From assembly GCA_021298575.1 (NCBI GenBank), contig JAJTFM010000012.1:1-64000 (forward strand): a DNA stretch of 64,000 bases, written 5' to 3'. The notes beneath the pieces are model-generated. The model saw nothing but the letters and a program-made list of their open reading frames with translations, was not told the DNA's origin and did no database searches. This document shows, piece by piece, positions 46,187-55,066 of this stretch (the first letter of the stretch is position 1; the number at the start of each line of letters is the position of its first letter). Source of the DNA: Saprospiraceae bacterium. GTDB lineage: Bacteria > Bacteroidota > Bacteroidia > Chitinophagales > Saprospiraceae. Position numbers and translations under genes: made by a program.

Positions 46187-49100
46187 ATGAAATTTTCCAT
46201 TACCTGCGCAACCCTATTTGCGGCCTCTGTCTTTTTGTCGCCATTGTCACTTAACGCACAGTGCAGTACCACGCAATGTAGTCTGCCGATGCCCTCAGTT
46301 GACCCTACCCAGGCGTGTATTCTGCCCAGTCCTTCATCACTCGACTGTTATTACGGTGAAACAACCTCCGAATCGCCGGTTTCGTTTCCCCCCTGGTGTA
46401 CCTCCATCCAGAATAACCAGTTCTTTGCCTTCACAGCCGATGCCGCGACAGCAACTTTTGATATTTCGGTATATGGATGCGGTACCGGGAGTGCGCTTCA
46501 GGCCGCTGTTTTTTCAACAGCCGATTGTATTGACTTCAGCTTTGTATCGCCCTGTCTGGGCAATATTCCATCCAACAGCACGGCATCCCTTACAGCATCT
46601 GGCCTGGTTCCCGGTGAAGTTTACTACTTGAGTATTGATGGCAGCAGTGGCTCACAGTGTGAGTATTCGATCAATGCATCAAATCCTACGGTAAATGGTC
46701 CGGCAACGGGTATATGTGTTCCCTCCTCGCCGATTGGAACCTACACTACGAGTGTGCCATCCACCTGGCAGATTAATCCGCCTTCTGCGGGTAATTTTAT
46801 AGGGCCCAGTTCCGGCACACCTACGGTAACTGTCCAGTGGGTAGAGGCGGGCGCCGCCGAGGTTTGTGCCACGAGCGATCTGTGTCCGAATGCCCCTGAA
46901 TTTTGTCTGCCTGTAACGGTCGGTGAAGATCTGGAGATGACGGAGGATGTTGACTTGTGTCAGGGTTATACGGTGGAGTGCGCCGGACAAACATTTTCTC
47001 AGGCCGGAACATTTCTTGTAAACCTGCCTTCATACCTGAATTGCGACAGTATCATTCGTTGTCAGGTACGCCTTATTCCGACCGTTCGTGTGACTGAAAC
47101 GGTTTTTATGTGTCAGGGAGGCTCGGCTACCTGCGCTGGCGAGGAGTTTTTTGCACCGGGATCTTATCCGGTTATGTTTACCAATTATCAGGGATGCGAC
47201 AGTATTGTAACCTGCAAGGTAAATCTCATACCAACCTACAATGGTCCAGTACAATTTATCAATCTGTGCGGACCGTCGCAATATCAGGTTTGTGACAATT
47301 TTTTCACTTCATCTGGTATTTACAGCGAGATATGCACCAGCTATCTCGGTTGCGACAGTATCGTTAATATTGATTTGGCCATACTTGAGCCAAATGCAGT
47401 AATTGCGTCTCCTGATACTCTTAATTGTGATACAAACATTACCATAACGCTGGATGGTTCCGGATCATCAGTCAATACGGCTAACGGGGGAGTAACGCTG
47501 TATCAATGGTCGGGTCCGGGTATAGTTGGTTTCAATAACAAGCCAACCGTGGTCGTGAATCAGCCCGGAGAATATTGTCTGGTGTTAAAGCACAGCCGGG
47601 GGGTACTTGCCTGTTACGATACTACCTGTGTGAATGTGGCTGCCATAAGTGCGGTACCACAGCTTCCGCAGATTTCAGGAAATCAGCTTCCGTGCGGGGA
47701 CTCTACGATTACCTATGTTGCTACGGCGAATGGCTTACCTTCTCCAACTTCATTCAACTGGACTGTTCCGGGCGGGGTTAACTTCACCTCGTTAAATGCC
47801 GGTACAATCAGAATAACGTGGGATACTGTTGTAAGCGGACAGATTTGTGTGACCGCTAATAATTCCTGTGGAGCATCACAACCGGCATGTATTCCTGTTA
47901 CAGTACAGCCACCCATACAGCAGCCAGTCATGACTGGTCCGTTGAGTGTTTGTGCCAACGGAGGGAATTATCCGTTTATCCTGAACCTGGAACAAACTGG
48001 CGTCAACTACAACTGGACTGTTCCGGGCGGTGCTGTGTTTACCGGTGGCGGAGATACTATTCTGGTTAGCTTCCAGAATGCAGTTTCCGGTAAAGTTTGC
48101 GTTGCTCCTCAAAATGTGTGTGGTACCATTCAGCCGGTATGTCTTGATGTGGTTGTCAGGCCTGCCCCGGCTGCAGATCTCAGCCAGAGTACCCAGATAT
48201 GTACGGGAGAATCAGTCAATCTGAACTTCAGTCTGTCGGGTAACGGTCCGTTTGATGTCACCTGGACGGATGGCACCCTGACTACCACGCTCAATGATAT
48301 CAGCAACAATCATTCTGTAACGGTAAATCCGGTGGCGACAACCACCTACAAACTGCTCGCTATTGCAGATAATTCGGCTCCGGTATGCAGTAATGCGCTG
48401 CTCGACAGTGTAACGGTCACAGTCAGACCGAATTTCAGTTTCTCCCGCAGTGCCCAGATATGTGAAGGCGAGTTTTTAGTGGCCGGCGGTGCGTCTCAGA
48501 CCATTTCAGGCGTTTATACCGATAGCTTGCAGACGGTTTACGGCTGTGACAGCGTGATTATTACCACACTGACAGTTTTTGAAATTGACACAACGGCGCT
48601 GAACACATACACTTGTGATCCTTCACAGGCTGGGTCAACAGTTCAGTATTTTACGCAACTGAATGGCTGCGACAGCGTGGTTGTTCGATCCGTGGTGTTG
48701 AATCCGTCCAATACGGTGTTGCTGTACGACAAGAGCTGTAACCCCAATAATGTTGGTATTTTTACCCAGAACCTGACCAATCAGTACGGCTGTGACAGCA
48801 CGGTGATTACCACGATTACTTTTTCCCTTTCCGATACCACCTACATCAATTTGAAGTCGTGCGATCCTTCGGCTATCGGAGTATTCTATAACCCGCTGAC
48901 TACCGCTGATGGTTGCGACAGCCTCATAATAACCACTGTCACACTTTCACCTTCCAGTGCCACAGCGCTTTCGGGGTTGAGTTGCAATCCTTCCGAGGTG
49001 GGTGTGTTTACCAAGGTGTTGTCCAATCAATATGGCTGCGACAGTACGGTAACAACGACAATACTGTTTGATCCGTTGCCTGTTACCTACCTGACGGGCT

Positions 49101-50983
49101 CATCCTGCAATACATCTCAGGTTGGCGTATTTACGAATGTTTATACTACTTCAGGGGGCTGTGACAGCACTGTGGTTACCACTATTACTTTTGATCCACT
49201 GGATAAAACATACCTGAGTGCCACCACCTGTAATCCGGCTCAGGTTGGTGTATTCACGAATACTCTTACCACAGCAGGCGGTTGCGACAGTACGATCATC
49301 ACTACGGTGACACTATTGCCGAGCAACACCACGAATCTGAGTGCCACCACCTGCAACCCTCTGCAGGCGGGTGTGTTTACACAGGTTCTGACCAATAAAT
49401 TTGGCTGCGATAGTACGGTGATAACCACGGTAAACCTGTTGCCTACCAGTCAGAAATCCATACAAACCTATACCTGTGATCCATCTCAGGCAGGGGTATT
49501 TACGTACCAGCTTGTCAATCAGTATGGTTGCGACAGTATCGTTACCGAAACTCGCACGCTGTTGCCATCCAGTGCAACCACGGTTAACCGGACCACCTGT
49601 AACCCGGGTCAGGTTGGCATGGTTACACAAGTGGTACCGAATCAGTATGGTTGCGACAGTACAATCACGACGATTACCACATTGTTGCCGGCCGACGGGT
49701 GCTCCGTTGTTGCCACGCTTCAGGGTTCAACCATACCATGCGGGCAGTCAACGGGTACGCTCACGCTGACTCCGACTGTGGGTATTGCCCCCTTCAGTTA
49801 TGTGGTTACGAAAAACGGTAATCAGGTGAATTCGGGATCAGTTCAGGCGCTTTACACACCCGAACTGATCAGCGGACTTTCACCCGGTGTTTATACCGTC
49901 AACATTACTTCACCGAATGGTTTCAGTACATCCGTGCAGGCTACGATCAACCAATTACTTCCGCCGGATGCCGGTGCGACGGTGAGTTCGGATTATTCCG
50001 GTTTTGATATCAGTTGCAACGGTGCTGCCGATGGAGTAGCCCTGGGTTCTGCTTCTGGCGGTCAGGCGCCCTATCAGTATGCATGGTCGAGCGGTGCAAC
50101 CACCCAACAGGCAACAGGCCTGGCCGCTGGCACATATACTGTTACCGTTACGGGCAGTAACGGATGTACCGATACATCCACGGTCTCTCTTGCGTCTTCT
50201 ACACCGATGAGCGTCGCATTTGTTGTGAATAATCTGAATTGTTTCGGACAGAACAGTGGTGCCATTAAAATTAATGTGACCGGTGGAGCACCGCCATATA
50301 CTTACCGTCTGAACGACGGACCCGAGCAAACGGCTAATTTGTTCTCCAATCTGATGGCTGGAACCTTTAAAGTCACGATATATGACGCTAACAGGTGCGA
50401 AAAAACAGAGGTTATCGTTGTTAATGCCGCCATTCAGGTGGATGTCAATCTTGGAGAAGATCTCACCATCAGCCAGGGCGATGAAGCCACACTACGGGCG
50501 ATAATCAATTTGCCCATAGACAGTATTGAGAAGATAACCTGGACGCCACCCTTCGACAGTACCGACTGTCCGCAGTGTCCGGATCAGATTGTAAGGCCGT
50601 TTATTTCTACGGTCTACTCCGTCGAGGTTCAGGCGCTGAACGGATGCAAGGATCGGGATGATGTGGCCGTACGAGTGGATCGCCGCAGGCAGATATACGT
50701 GGCCAATGTATTTTCTCCCAACGAGGATGGCAATAACGATATCCTTGGAGTATCTGCAAAACCTGGCGCAGTGACAAATATCCTGTATTTCAGGATTTAT
50801 GATCGCTGGGGTAACGAGGTGTACGAACTGCAGAATTTCCTGCCCAACAATCCGACCATTGGCTGGGATGGTACTTTTAATGGCGAACCCATGAACCCCG
50901 GAGTTTTTGTCTGGTCTGCAGAGATTGAATTCATTGACGGAGAACGCATCCTGTACAAGGGCGATGTGACGGTTGTGAGATGA
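46187..50983 (+). CDS. Large repeat adhesin with gliding-motility-associated C-terminal domain (T9SS type B)
   Basis: This 1598-residue surface protein has a signal peptide (MKFSITCATLFAASVFLSPL..., ending LNAQ). A PPC-like region follows, then three Cys-rich repeats ending NCDS/GCDS and two PKD/Ig-like modules with matching FNWTVPGG/YNWTVPGG cores. Nine tandem ~42-residue repeats lie at about 807-1168, each with C-N/D-P-S-x-V/A-G at the front and GCDS in the middle. Two SprB-like repeats follow at about 1263-1420 (DISCNGAADG, PYQYAWSSGATT). The end (about 1503-1598) is the CHU_C domain: NVFSPNEDGNNDI, FRIYDRWGNEVYE, PGVFVWSAEI. It should be exported by T9SS and fixed to the surface, likely in adhesion. 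Confidence 0.93.
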   Translation: MKFSITCATLFAASVFLSPLSLNAQCSTTQCSLPMPSVDPTQACILPSPSSLDCYYGETTSESPVSFPPWCTSIQNNQFFAFTADAATATFDISVYGCGTGSALQAAVFSTADCIDFSFVSPCLGNIPSNSTASLTASGLVPGEVYYLSIDGSSGSQCEYSINASNPTVNGPATGICVPSSPIGTYTTSVPSTWQINPPSAGNFIGPSSGTPTVTVQWVEAGAAEVCATSDLCPNAPEFCLPVTVGEDLEMTEDVDLCQGYTVECAGQTFSQAGTFLVNLPSYLNCDSIIRCQVRLIPTVRVTETVFMCQGGSATCAGEEFFAPGSYPVMFTNYQGCDSIVTCKVNLIPTYNGPVQFINLCGPSQYQVCDNFFTSSGIYSEICTSYLGCDSIVNIDLAILEPNAVIASPDTLNCDTNITITLDGSGSSVNTANGGVTLYQWSGPGIVGFNNKPTVVVNQPGEYCLVLKHSRGVLACYDTTCVNVAAISAVPQLPQISGNQLPCGDSTITYVATANGLPSPTSFNWTVPGGVNFTSLNAGTIRITWDTVVSGQICVTANNSCGASQPACIPVTVQPPIQQPVMTGPLSVCANGGNYPFILNLEQTGVNYNWTVPGGAVFTGGGDTILVSFQNAVSGKVCVAPQNVCGTIQPVCLDVVVRPAPAADLSQSTQICTGESVNLNFSLSGNGPFDVTWTDGTLTTTLNDISNNHSVTVNPVATTTYKLLAIADNSAPVCSNALLDSVTVTVRPNFSFSRSAQICEGEFLVAGGASQTISGVYTDSLQTVYGCDSVIITTLTVFEIDTTALNTYTCDPSQAGSTVQYFTQLNGCDSVVVRSVVLNPSNTVLLYDKSCNPNNVGIFTQNLTNQYGCDSTVITTITFSLSDTTYINLKSCDPSAIGVFYNPLTTADGCDSLIITTVTLSPSSATALSGLSCNPSEVGVFTKVLSNQYGCDSTVTTTILFDPLPVTYLTGSSCNTSQVGVFTNVYTTSGGCDSTVVTTITFDPLDKTYLSATTCNPAQVGVFTNTLTTAGGCDSTIITTVTLLPSNTTNLSATTCNPLQAGVFTQVLTNKFGCDSTVITTVNLLPTSQKSIQTYTCDPSQAGVFTYQLVNQYGCDSIVTETRTLLPSSATTVNRTTCNPGQVGMVTQVVPNQYGCDSTITTITTLLPADGCSVVATLQGSTIPCGQSTGTLTLTPTVGIAPFSYVVTKNGNQVNSGSVQALYTPELISGLSPGVYTVNITSPNGFSTSVQATINQLLPPDAGATVSSDYSGFDISCNGAADGVALGSASGGQAPYQYAWSSGATTQQATGLAAGTYTVTVTGSNGCTDTSTVSLASSTPMSVAFVVNNLNCFGQNSGAIKINVTGGAPPYTYRLNDGPEQTANLFSNLMAGTFKVTIYDANRCEKTEVIVVNAAIQVDVNLGEDLTISQGDEATLRAIINLPIDSIEKITWTPPFDSTDCPQCPDQIVRPFISTVYSVEVQALNGCKDRDDVAVRVDRRRQIYVANVFSPNEDGNNDILGVSAKPGAVTNILYFRIYDRWGNEVYELQNFLPNNPTIGWDGTFNGEPMNPGVFVWSAEIEFIDGERILYKGDVTVVR
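48607..49690 (+). repeat. Nine tandem ~126-nt coding repeats
   Basis: Nine in-frame units of about 42 codons each encode C-(N/D)-P-S-x-(V/A)-G-x-F-T and GCDS. The recurrent nucleotide core is ggctgcgacagt/ggttgcgacagt. Units differ at many third positions, so they are diverged and not recent copies. Confidence 0.85.
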
Positions 50984-51031
50984 TTAAAATTAAGTTCTGT
51001 TTTTTGGTTAAACAATCCGTGGCTTTAGAAC

Positions 51032-51039
51032 TATCTTTG
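51032..51039 (+). promoter_or_regulatory. Candidate -7 box for serA
   Basis: TATCTTTG matches TAnnTTTG, 26 nt before the ATG at 51066. Confidence 0.5.
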
Positions 51040-51065
51040 CTCCGGCGATCAATAAAACTCAAACG

Positions 51066-52022
51066 ATGATTAAAATACTTGCAAACGACGGCATACATCC
51101 TGATGGAAAGCTTCTTCTTGAGGAGGCGAGCTATCTTGTAGATGAAAATAAAATTGCACAGGAGGATCTTGTATCCCGGATTTCGGAGTACGATGTACTT
51201 ATTGTCCGCAGTGCAACGAAAGTAACCCGGGAAGTCATTGACGCGGGTAAAAACCTGAAAGTCATAGCTCGTGGCGGCGTTGGCCTCGACAACATTGACG
51301 TGGATTATGCCCAAAGCAAGGGGATACAGGTTTTCAATACACCCCGGGCATCATCAAGGGCTGTGGCTGAGCTGGCCATGGCACACCTTTTCAGTTTGTC
51401 ACGTATGTTGCAGCGCAGTAACCGCGAACTTGCAACGGGTGGTGATTTCAAGAAACTGAAAAAGGCCTATGAAACCGGATTTCAAATCAAGGGAAAAACA
51501 CTTGGTATCATTGGTTTTGGTCGTATCGGACAGGAAGTAGCGCAAATTGCGCTTGGAGCTGGCATGCGTGTGCGCGCGCACGATCCTTATGTAGCCGAGG
51601 CAGAAGTGGGTATTACTCTGGCTGACTTCAAGGACATCAAAACCTGTGTAAAGATTCGGACCGAATCTTTTGACAAAATCATAAGAGAGTCTGATTTCAT
51701 CACTATCCATATTCCTGGAGGAGGAAAACCCGTGTTTGGGGTTGCCGAATTTGAAAAGATGAAGCCCGGTGTGTTTCTGATCAATACGGCACGCGGCGGA
51801 GTCATTGATGAAGAGGCATTGCTCGTTGCTCTTTCCAGTGGTAAAGTTGCCGGAGCGGGTCTGGACGTATTTGAGCAGGAACCCACGCCGAGAGAGGCCT
51901 TGTTGAAACATCCGCTTGTTTCCTGCACACCGCATATAGGGGCCAGTACTGTGGAGGCGCAGTCCTACATAGGTATGGAACTTGCCGACAAGATCATCGC
52001 GTTTTTTGGCGACGATAAATAA
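51066..52022 (+). CDS. serA: D-3-phosphoglycerate dehydrogenase (short form)
   Basis: This 318-residue D-2-hydroxyacid dehydrogenase is likely the first enzyme of serine synthesis. The NAD motif is GKTLGIIGFGRIGQEVA near 145. The catalytic Arg, Glu and His are in NTARGGVIDE, LDVFEQEP and TPHIGASTVEAQ. RGGVGLDNIDVD is typical of SerA. It lacks the C-terminal ACT regulatory domain, so serine feedback through that domain is not expected. The pathway partner serC is at 21884. Confidence 0.88.
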   Translation: MIKILANDGIHPDGKLLLEEASYLVDENKIAQEDLVSRISEYDVLIVRSATKVTREVIDAGKNLKVIARGGVGLDNIDVDYAQSKGIQVFNTPRASSRAVAELAMAHLFSLSRMLQRSNRELATGGDFKKLKKAYETGFQIKGKTLGIIGFGRIGQEVAQIALGAGMRVRAHDPYVAEAEVGITLADFKDIKTCVKIRTESFDKIIRESDFITIHIPGGGKPVFGVAEFEKMKPGVFLINTARGGVIDEEALLVALSSGKVAGAGLDVFEQEPTPREALLKHPLVSCTPHIGASTVEAQSYIGMELADKIIAFFGDDK

Positions 52023-52092
52023 ATACAGATGATTAGCCGAGGCTTATCGTTTTGTCTTACTTTTGGCTGAATTTTGATTCAATTACTTTGCT

Positions 52093-52842
52093 ATGAACAG
52101 CCGGCAACCCAAGATCAGCATTGTCATTCCGTGCAAGAATGAATCGGGTTATATAGCAGAAACATTGGCCCAGTTTGAGCCTTTGATAGAGAGGTATAAC
52201 CTGGAAATTATAGTTTCTGATGCCAACAGCGCTGACGGTACCGATGGTATTGTCAGCGCTTTTTCAGATAAATTACCGGGTCGTGTTGTTCTGGCACAGA
52301 AACCGGGTAAACAGAATATTGCCATAGGTCGTAACTATGGTGCGCAACAGGCTACCGGCGACATACTGTTTCACACAGATGCCGATGTGAAAATCCCGGA
52401 TCCGGACCGCTTCTTTCCTGCAGTACTTCAAACTTTTGAGAATTCTCGTGTAGTGGCAGCTACCGTTCCTATATGGGTTTATCCCGAGGAGGCCCGTCTG
52501 GACGACAAACTTTATCATATTCTGATGAATGCCATCATCAGGCTGTCTTTTTTCGTGAAAATATACCTCGCCAAGGGAGAGTGTCAGCTTGTTCGCCGCG
52601 ATGTCTTTGAAAAAATTGGTGGTTACAGCGAACATCTGATTGCCGGGGAGGACTGTAATTTGTTCTACCGTCTGCAGAGAGAGGGTAAAATTGCCTACCT
52701 GTGGCGTTTAAAGGTACACCATTCTCCGCGGAGGTTCCGCGAGTACGGATATGTGAAACTTACCCTCATCTATTTTCGTGAAGGTCTGTGGATGCTGCTT
52801 GGCAAAAAATCGTACGTAAAAGAGTGGAAGGCTATCCGCTAG
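52093..52842 (+). CDS. Family 2 glycosyltransferase
   Basis: This 249-residue GT-A enzyme starts ISIVIPCKNESGYIAETLAQF and carries IVSDANSADGTDGI. The DxD motif is in LFHTDADVKIPDP, and a GEDCNLFYRLQREGK block follows. It has a hydrophobic patch (AIIRLSFFVKIYLA) that may lie on the membrane. Acceptor and sugar cannot be predicted. Candidate promoter boxes are TACTTTTG at 52058 and a near match, TTACTTTG, ending 2 nt before ATG. It overlaps lgt tail-to-tail by 11 nt. Confidence 0.87.
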   Translation: MNSRQPKISIVIPCKNESGYIAETLAQFEPLIERYNLEIIVSDANSADGTDGIVSAFSDKLPGRVVLAQKPGKQNIAIGRNYGAQQATGDILFHTDADVKIPDPDRFFPAVLQTFENSRVVAATVPIWVYPEEARLDDKLYHILMNAIIRLSFFVKIYLAKGECQLVRRDVFEKIGGYSEHLIAGEDCNLFYRLQREGKIAYLWRLKVHHSPRRFREYGYVKLTLIYFREGLWMLLGKKSYVKEWKAIR

Positions 52843-54013
52843 TCCTGTTTTTCCAGAGCCAGCCAGCTCCTGCCAAACCAGTCACGAAGAGCAGAATAGA
52901 AATAATTTCCGCTTGAGTGAGGTTGATTCCCAGTACTTCATGTGAAACATTCACCCTGATTTTTTCGATAAGGAATCGCTCCGCTGCAATCAGGCACAAA
53001 TAGATAAAGAACAGCATGCCTGTAACCTTTATTCTGGTCCGGAGAGCCCACAGAATGGCGAAAATGCCAGCCATCATTACTATTTCATAGAATGGCGTAG
53101 GGAATACGGGCTGCCCGAGCTGCATACAATAGTCCCAGGTACATCCGTCAATCGGCACACTTCTCACCGGATCGGTATTGGGTGAGTTGAGTACATGATG
53201 CGGGTACTGATAGCTCCACATCCAGTCGGGCAGGAAAGACATCCATTCCGGCTTGGGATTTGTGTTTATGATACCCCAGTCGCCATCGCCCGAAAGCTGA
53301 CAACCTATACGTCCTACTCCGTAACCGGTAACCAGTGCTGGTGCTACGGCATCTGCTGTGGGCAGAAACGGTATTTTATTGCGCCATATATAGTAAACCA
53401 CGGCTATGAATCCGAGGATAAGTCCACCCAGGAATGCGAGTCCGCCGCCAGATGTCAGAGCCCCTATCGGATCGGCGAGGAAGTCTTCCCAGTTATCGAA
53501 CAGGTCGAAAATTTTTGCACCGAGAATACCGCCCACAGCTGCGGCCACGGTCATTTCGCTGATCCGGTCGTGCGGGAAGACTAGCAGATCCTTGATTTCG
53601 GGATTGTCTTTTTTGCGTTTTTGACCGTCGAGATAAGTAAATCCGCCAAGCAGGGCAGCACCGATGATACCCCCTATCCAGTTCATTTTTAGAGACAGGA
53701 TGACCGATGCCGGGTCGTGGCGGAAGTCGGCATAGTGCTGATAGGCGTAAAGCCCCTTACCGCCGATGATGAGTCCGGCGAGGGCGTTACTGATGATTTC
53801 GCTGCGTGTTGCCGGCAGGCCAGTGGTTATTCTTACCTTAACTGGAGTATAGAATCCTTCTTTCGCCTTGCGTTTGAGTTCGATATGGAAAACCATAGCG
53901 CTGGCGAGGAATGCGATAGCGAGGAAGAACCCGAACGTCTTGAACATGGCGAGCCCGTTATCAGGCTGAGTTCCAATCAGGTCGTGGAAGAGATAGGAGA
54001 GGTCCGGGTACAT
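52832..54013 (-). CDS. lgt: Prolipoprotein diacylglyceryl transferase
   Basis: This 393-residue inner-membrane enzyme adds diacylglycerol to the lipobox cysteine of lipoproteins. Lgt features: many membrane helices, the signature region GYGVGRIGCQLSGDGDWG, the VFPTPFYEIVMM block and FLIEKIRVN near the end. It is longer than the E. coli enzyme, as is common in Bacteroidota. It is the last gene of a peroxiredoxin-clpS-lgt run. The haem lipoproteins at 36-37 kb would be among its substrates. Confidence 0.92.
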   Translation of the reverse strand: MYPDLSYLFHDLIGTQPDNGLAMFKTFGFFLAIAFLASAMVFHIELKRKAKEGFYTPVKVRITTGLPATRSEIISNALAGLIIGGKGLYAYQHYADFRHDPASVILSLKMNWIGGIIGAALLGGFTYLDGQKRKKDNPEIKDLLVFPHDRISEMTVAAAVGGILGAKIFDLFDNWEDFLADPIGALTSGGGLAFLGGLILGFIAVVYYIWRNKIPFLPTADAVAPALVTGYGVGRIGCQLSGDGDWGIINTNPKPEWMSFLPDWMWSYQYPHHVLNSPNTDPVRSVPIDGCTWDYCMQLGQPVFPTPFYEIVMMAGIFAILWALRTRIKVTGMLFFIYLCLIAAERFLIEKIRVNVSHEVLGINLTQAEIISILLFVTGLAGAGWLWKNRTSG

Positions 54014-54037
54014 GATTTGAGTTGTTAGAGCGTTGAT

Positions 54038-54367
54038 TTATTCTGTATCGGTGACTACCTCTGCCGAGAGGCCGCGCTCTTGCAGTGCCTCACAGTAAGG
54101 AATCAGTTCGGTTCGGGTGCCACTTTTTACGGTTGCCTTTCCCTTGTAATGGATAATGAGCGACAATTGTTCAGCCTGCTCTGACGAGTGTCCGAGTACC
54201 TGCATAAAGCATTCAATTACCCATTCAAAGGTGTTGACTTCGTCGTTGAACACAATGAGCCTGGACGAGAAGCCCGTACCGGTTTCGTCATCAACCAGTA
54301 CCTCTTCATCTTCTTCCCACAGTGGTTTTTCGTACATACGGATACCCGGTTTTTTATCGAGAGACAT
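54038..54367 (-). CDS. clpS: ATP-dependent Clp protease adaptor ClpS
   Basis: This 109-residue adaptor delivers N-degron substrates to the Clp ATPase. The core reads LIVFNDEVNTFEWVIECFM, HSSEQAEQLSLIIHYKGKATVKSG. The FNDEVNTF loop carries the Asn-Asp-Thr pocket residues that hold the substrate N-terminus. The ~35-residue N-terminal extension is acidic. It sits 5 nt after the peroxiredoxin gene and 24 nt before lgt. Confidence 0.93.
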   Translation of the reverse strand: MSLDKKPGIRMYEKPLWEEDEEVLVDDETGTGFSSRLIVFNDEVNTFEWVIECFMQVLGHSSEQAEQLSLIIHYKGKATVKSGTRTELIPYCEALQERGLSAEVVTDTE

Positions 54368-54372
54368 GGTAG

Positions 54373-54840
54373 CTAGTTGAGATTTTTGAGTACAGATTCG
54401 ATGGCGTCGAAGTCGGGAAGCTCACCGGCGTTTTCGAGTACTTCGACAAACCGGAGCGTACCTTCTTTGTCAACCACAAAAGCCGATCTTTTGGAAACAC
54501 CCTTCAGGCCGAGGGCGAACTCCTTGTAGATGGTGTCGTATTTTTTACTGACGGTTTTATTGAAATCTGAGAGGAGGGGAAAATTGAACTGTTGTTCTTC
54601 CTTCCATTTTGCGAGTGTATAGGGGCTATCAACAGAGATAGCCAGAATCTGTGCGTCGAGATTTTCGTACTGAGCCAGGCTATCGCGCATATAGCAGAGT
54701 TCTTTTGTGCATACACCTGTGAATGCGAAGGGGAAGAACAGAATTACCACATTTTTTCCGCGGTATTCGGACAGTTTCACGAGCGACTTGTCGGTGGCAC
54801 GCAGGGAGAAATCGGGGGCTTTATCGCCGGGTTGCAGCAT
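54373..54840 (-). CDS. Peroxiredoxin (AhpE/Bcp-like)
   Basis: This 155-residue thiol peroxidase has the peroxidatic Cys44 in FPFAFTGVCTKELC; Cys49 could be the resolving residue. DFSLRATDKSLVKLSEYRGKN and FPLLSDFNKTVSKKYD are family blocks. It probably reduces peroxides in the cytoplasm with thioredoxin. It is the first gene of the prx-clpS-lgt operon, with a -7 box upstream. Confidence 0.92.
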   Translation of the reverse strand: MLQPGDKAPDFSLRATDKSLVKLSEYRGKNVVILFFPFAFTGVCTKELCYMRDSLAQYENLDAQILAISVDSPYTLAKWKEEQQFNFPLLSDFNKTVSKKYDTIYKEFALGLKGVSKRSAFVVDKEGTLRFVEVLENAGELPDFDAIESVLKNLN

Positions 54841-54856
54841 AGCGGTCTTTTTGGGT

Positions 54857-54864
54857 CAAAGTTA
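54857..54864 (-). promoter_or_regulatory. Candidate -7 box for the peroxiredoxin-clpS-lgt operon
   Basis: The minus strand reads TAACTTTG, 16 nt before the ATG at 54840. Confidence 0.5.
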
Positions 54865-54917
54865 TGTCTTTCCGGCAATTTTGCTGCCAGGTAAACAGAA
54901 CATGCTCATATAAAAAA

Positions 54918-54966
54918 CGCCGGGAGGAGATACGTGTCTTTGAATGTACGTATCAGCCTCCCGGCG
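54918..54966 (-). terminator. Rho-independent terminator of the aldolase gene
   Basis: A 10-bp stem (cgccgggagg/cctcccggcg), a small bulge and 7 further pairs (gatacgt/acgtatc) enclose a 12-nt loop. On the minus strand it is followed by TTTTTTATATGA, a classic T-run. It lies 100 nt beyond the aldolase stop. Confidence 0.88.
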
Positions 54967-55066
54967 ACTATTTAGGTTATCCCGAGGGGTTAAAGTGTGT
55001 TCAGGATTCAAAACTGGCAAAAAACACGCCTGTTTTTGCCATCGGCAGAAAACCCTGTACAGGCTT

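Noticed and set aside
48607-49690. CRISPR-like array
   Set aside because: The regular spacing is due to coding repeats of an adhesin; units have no identical direct repeats with unique spacers.
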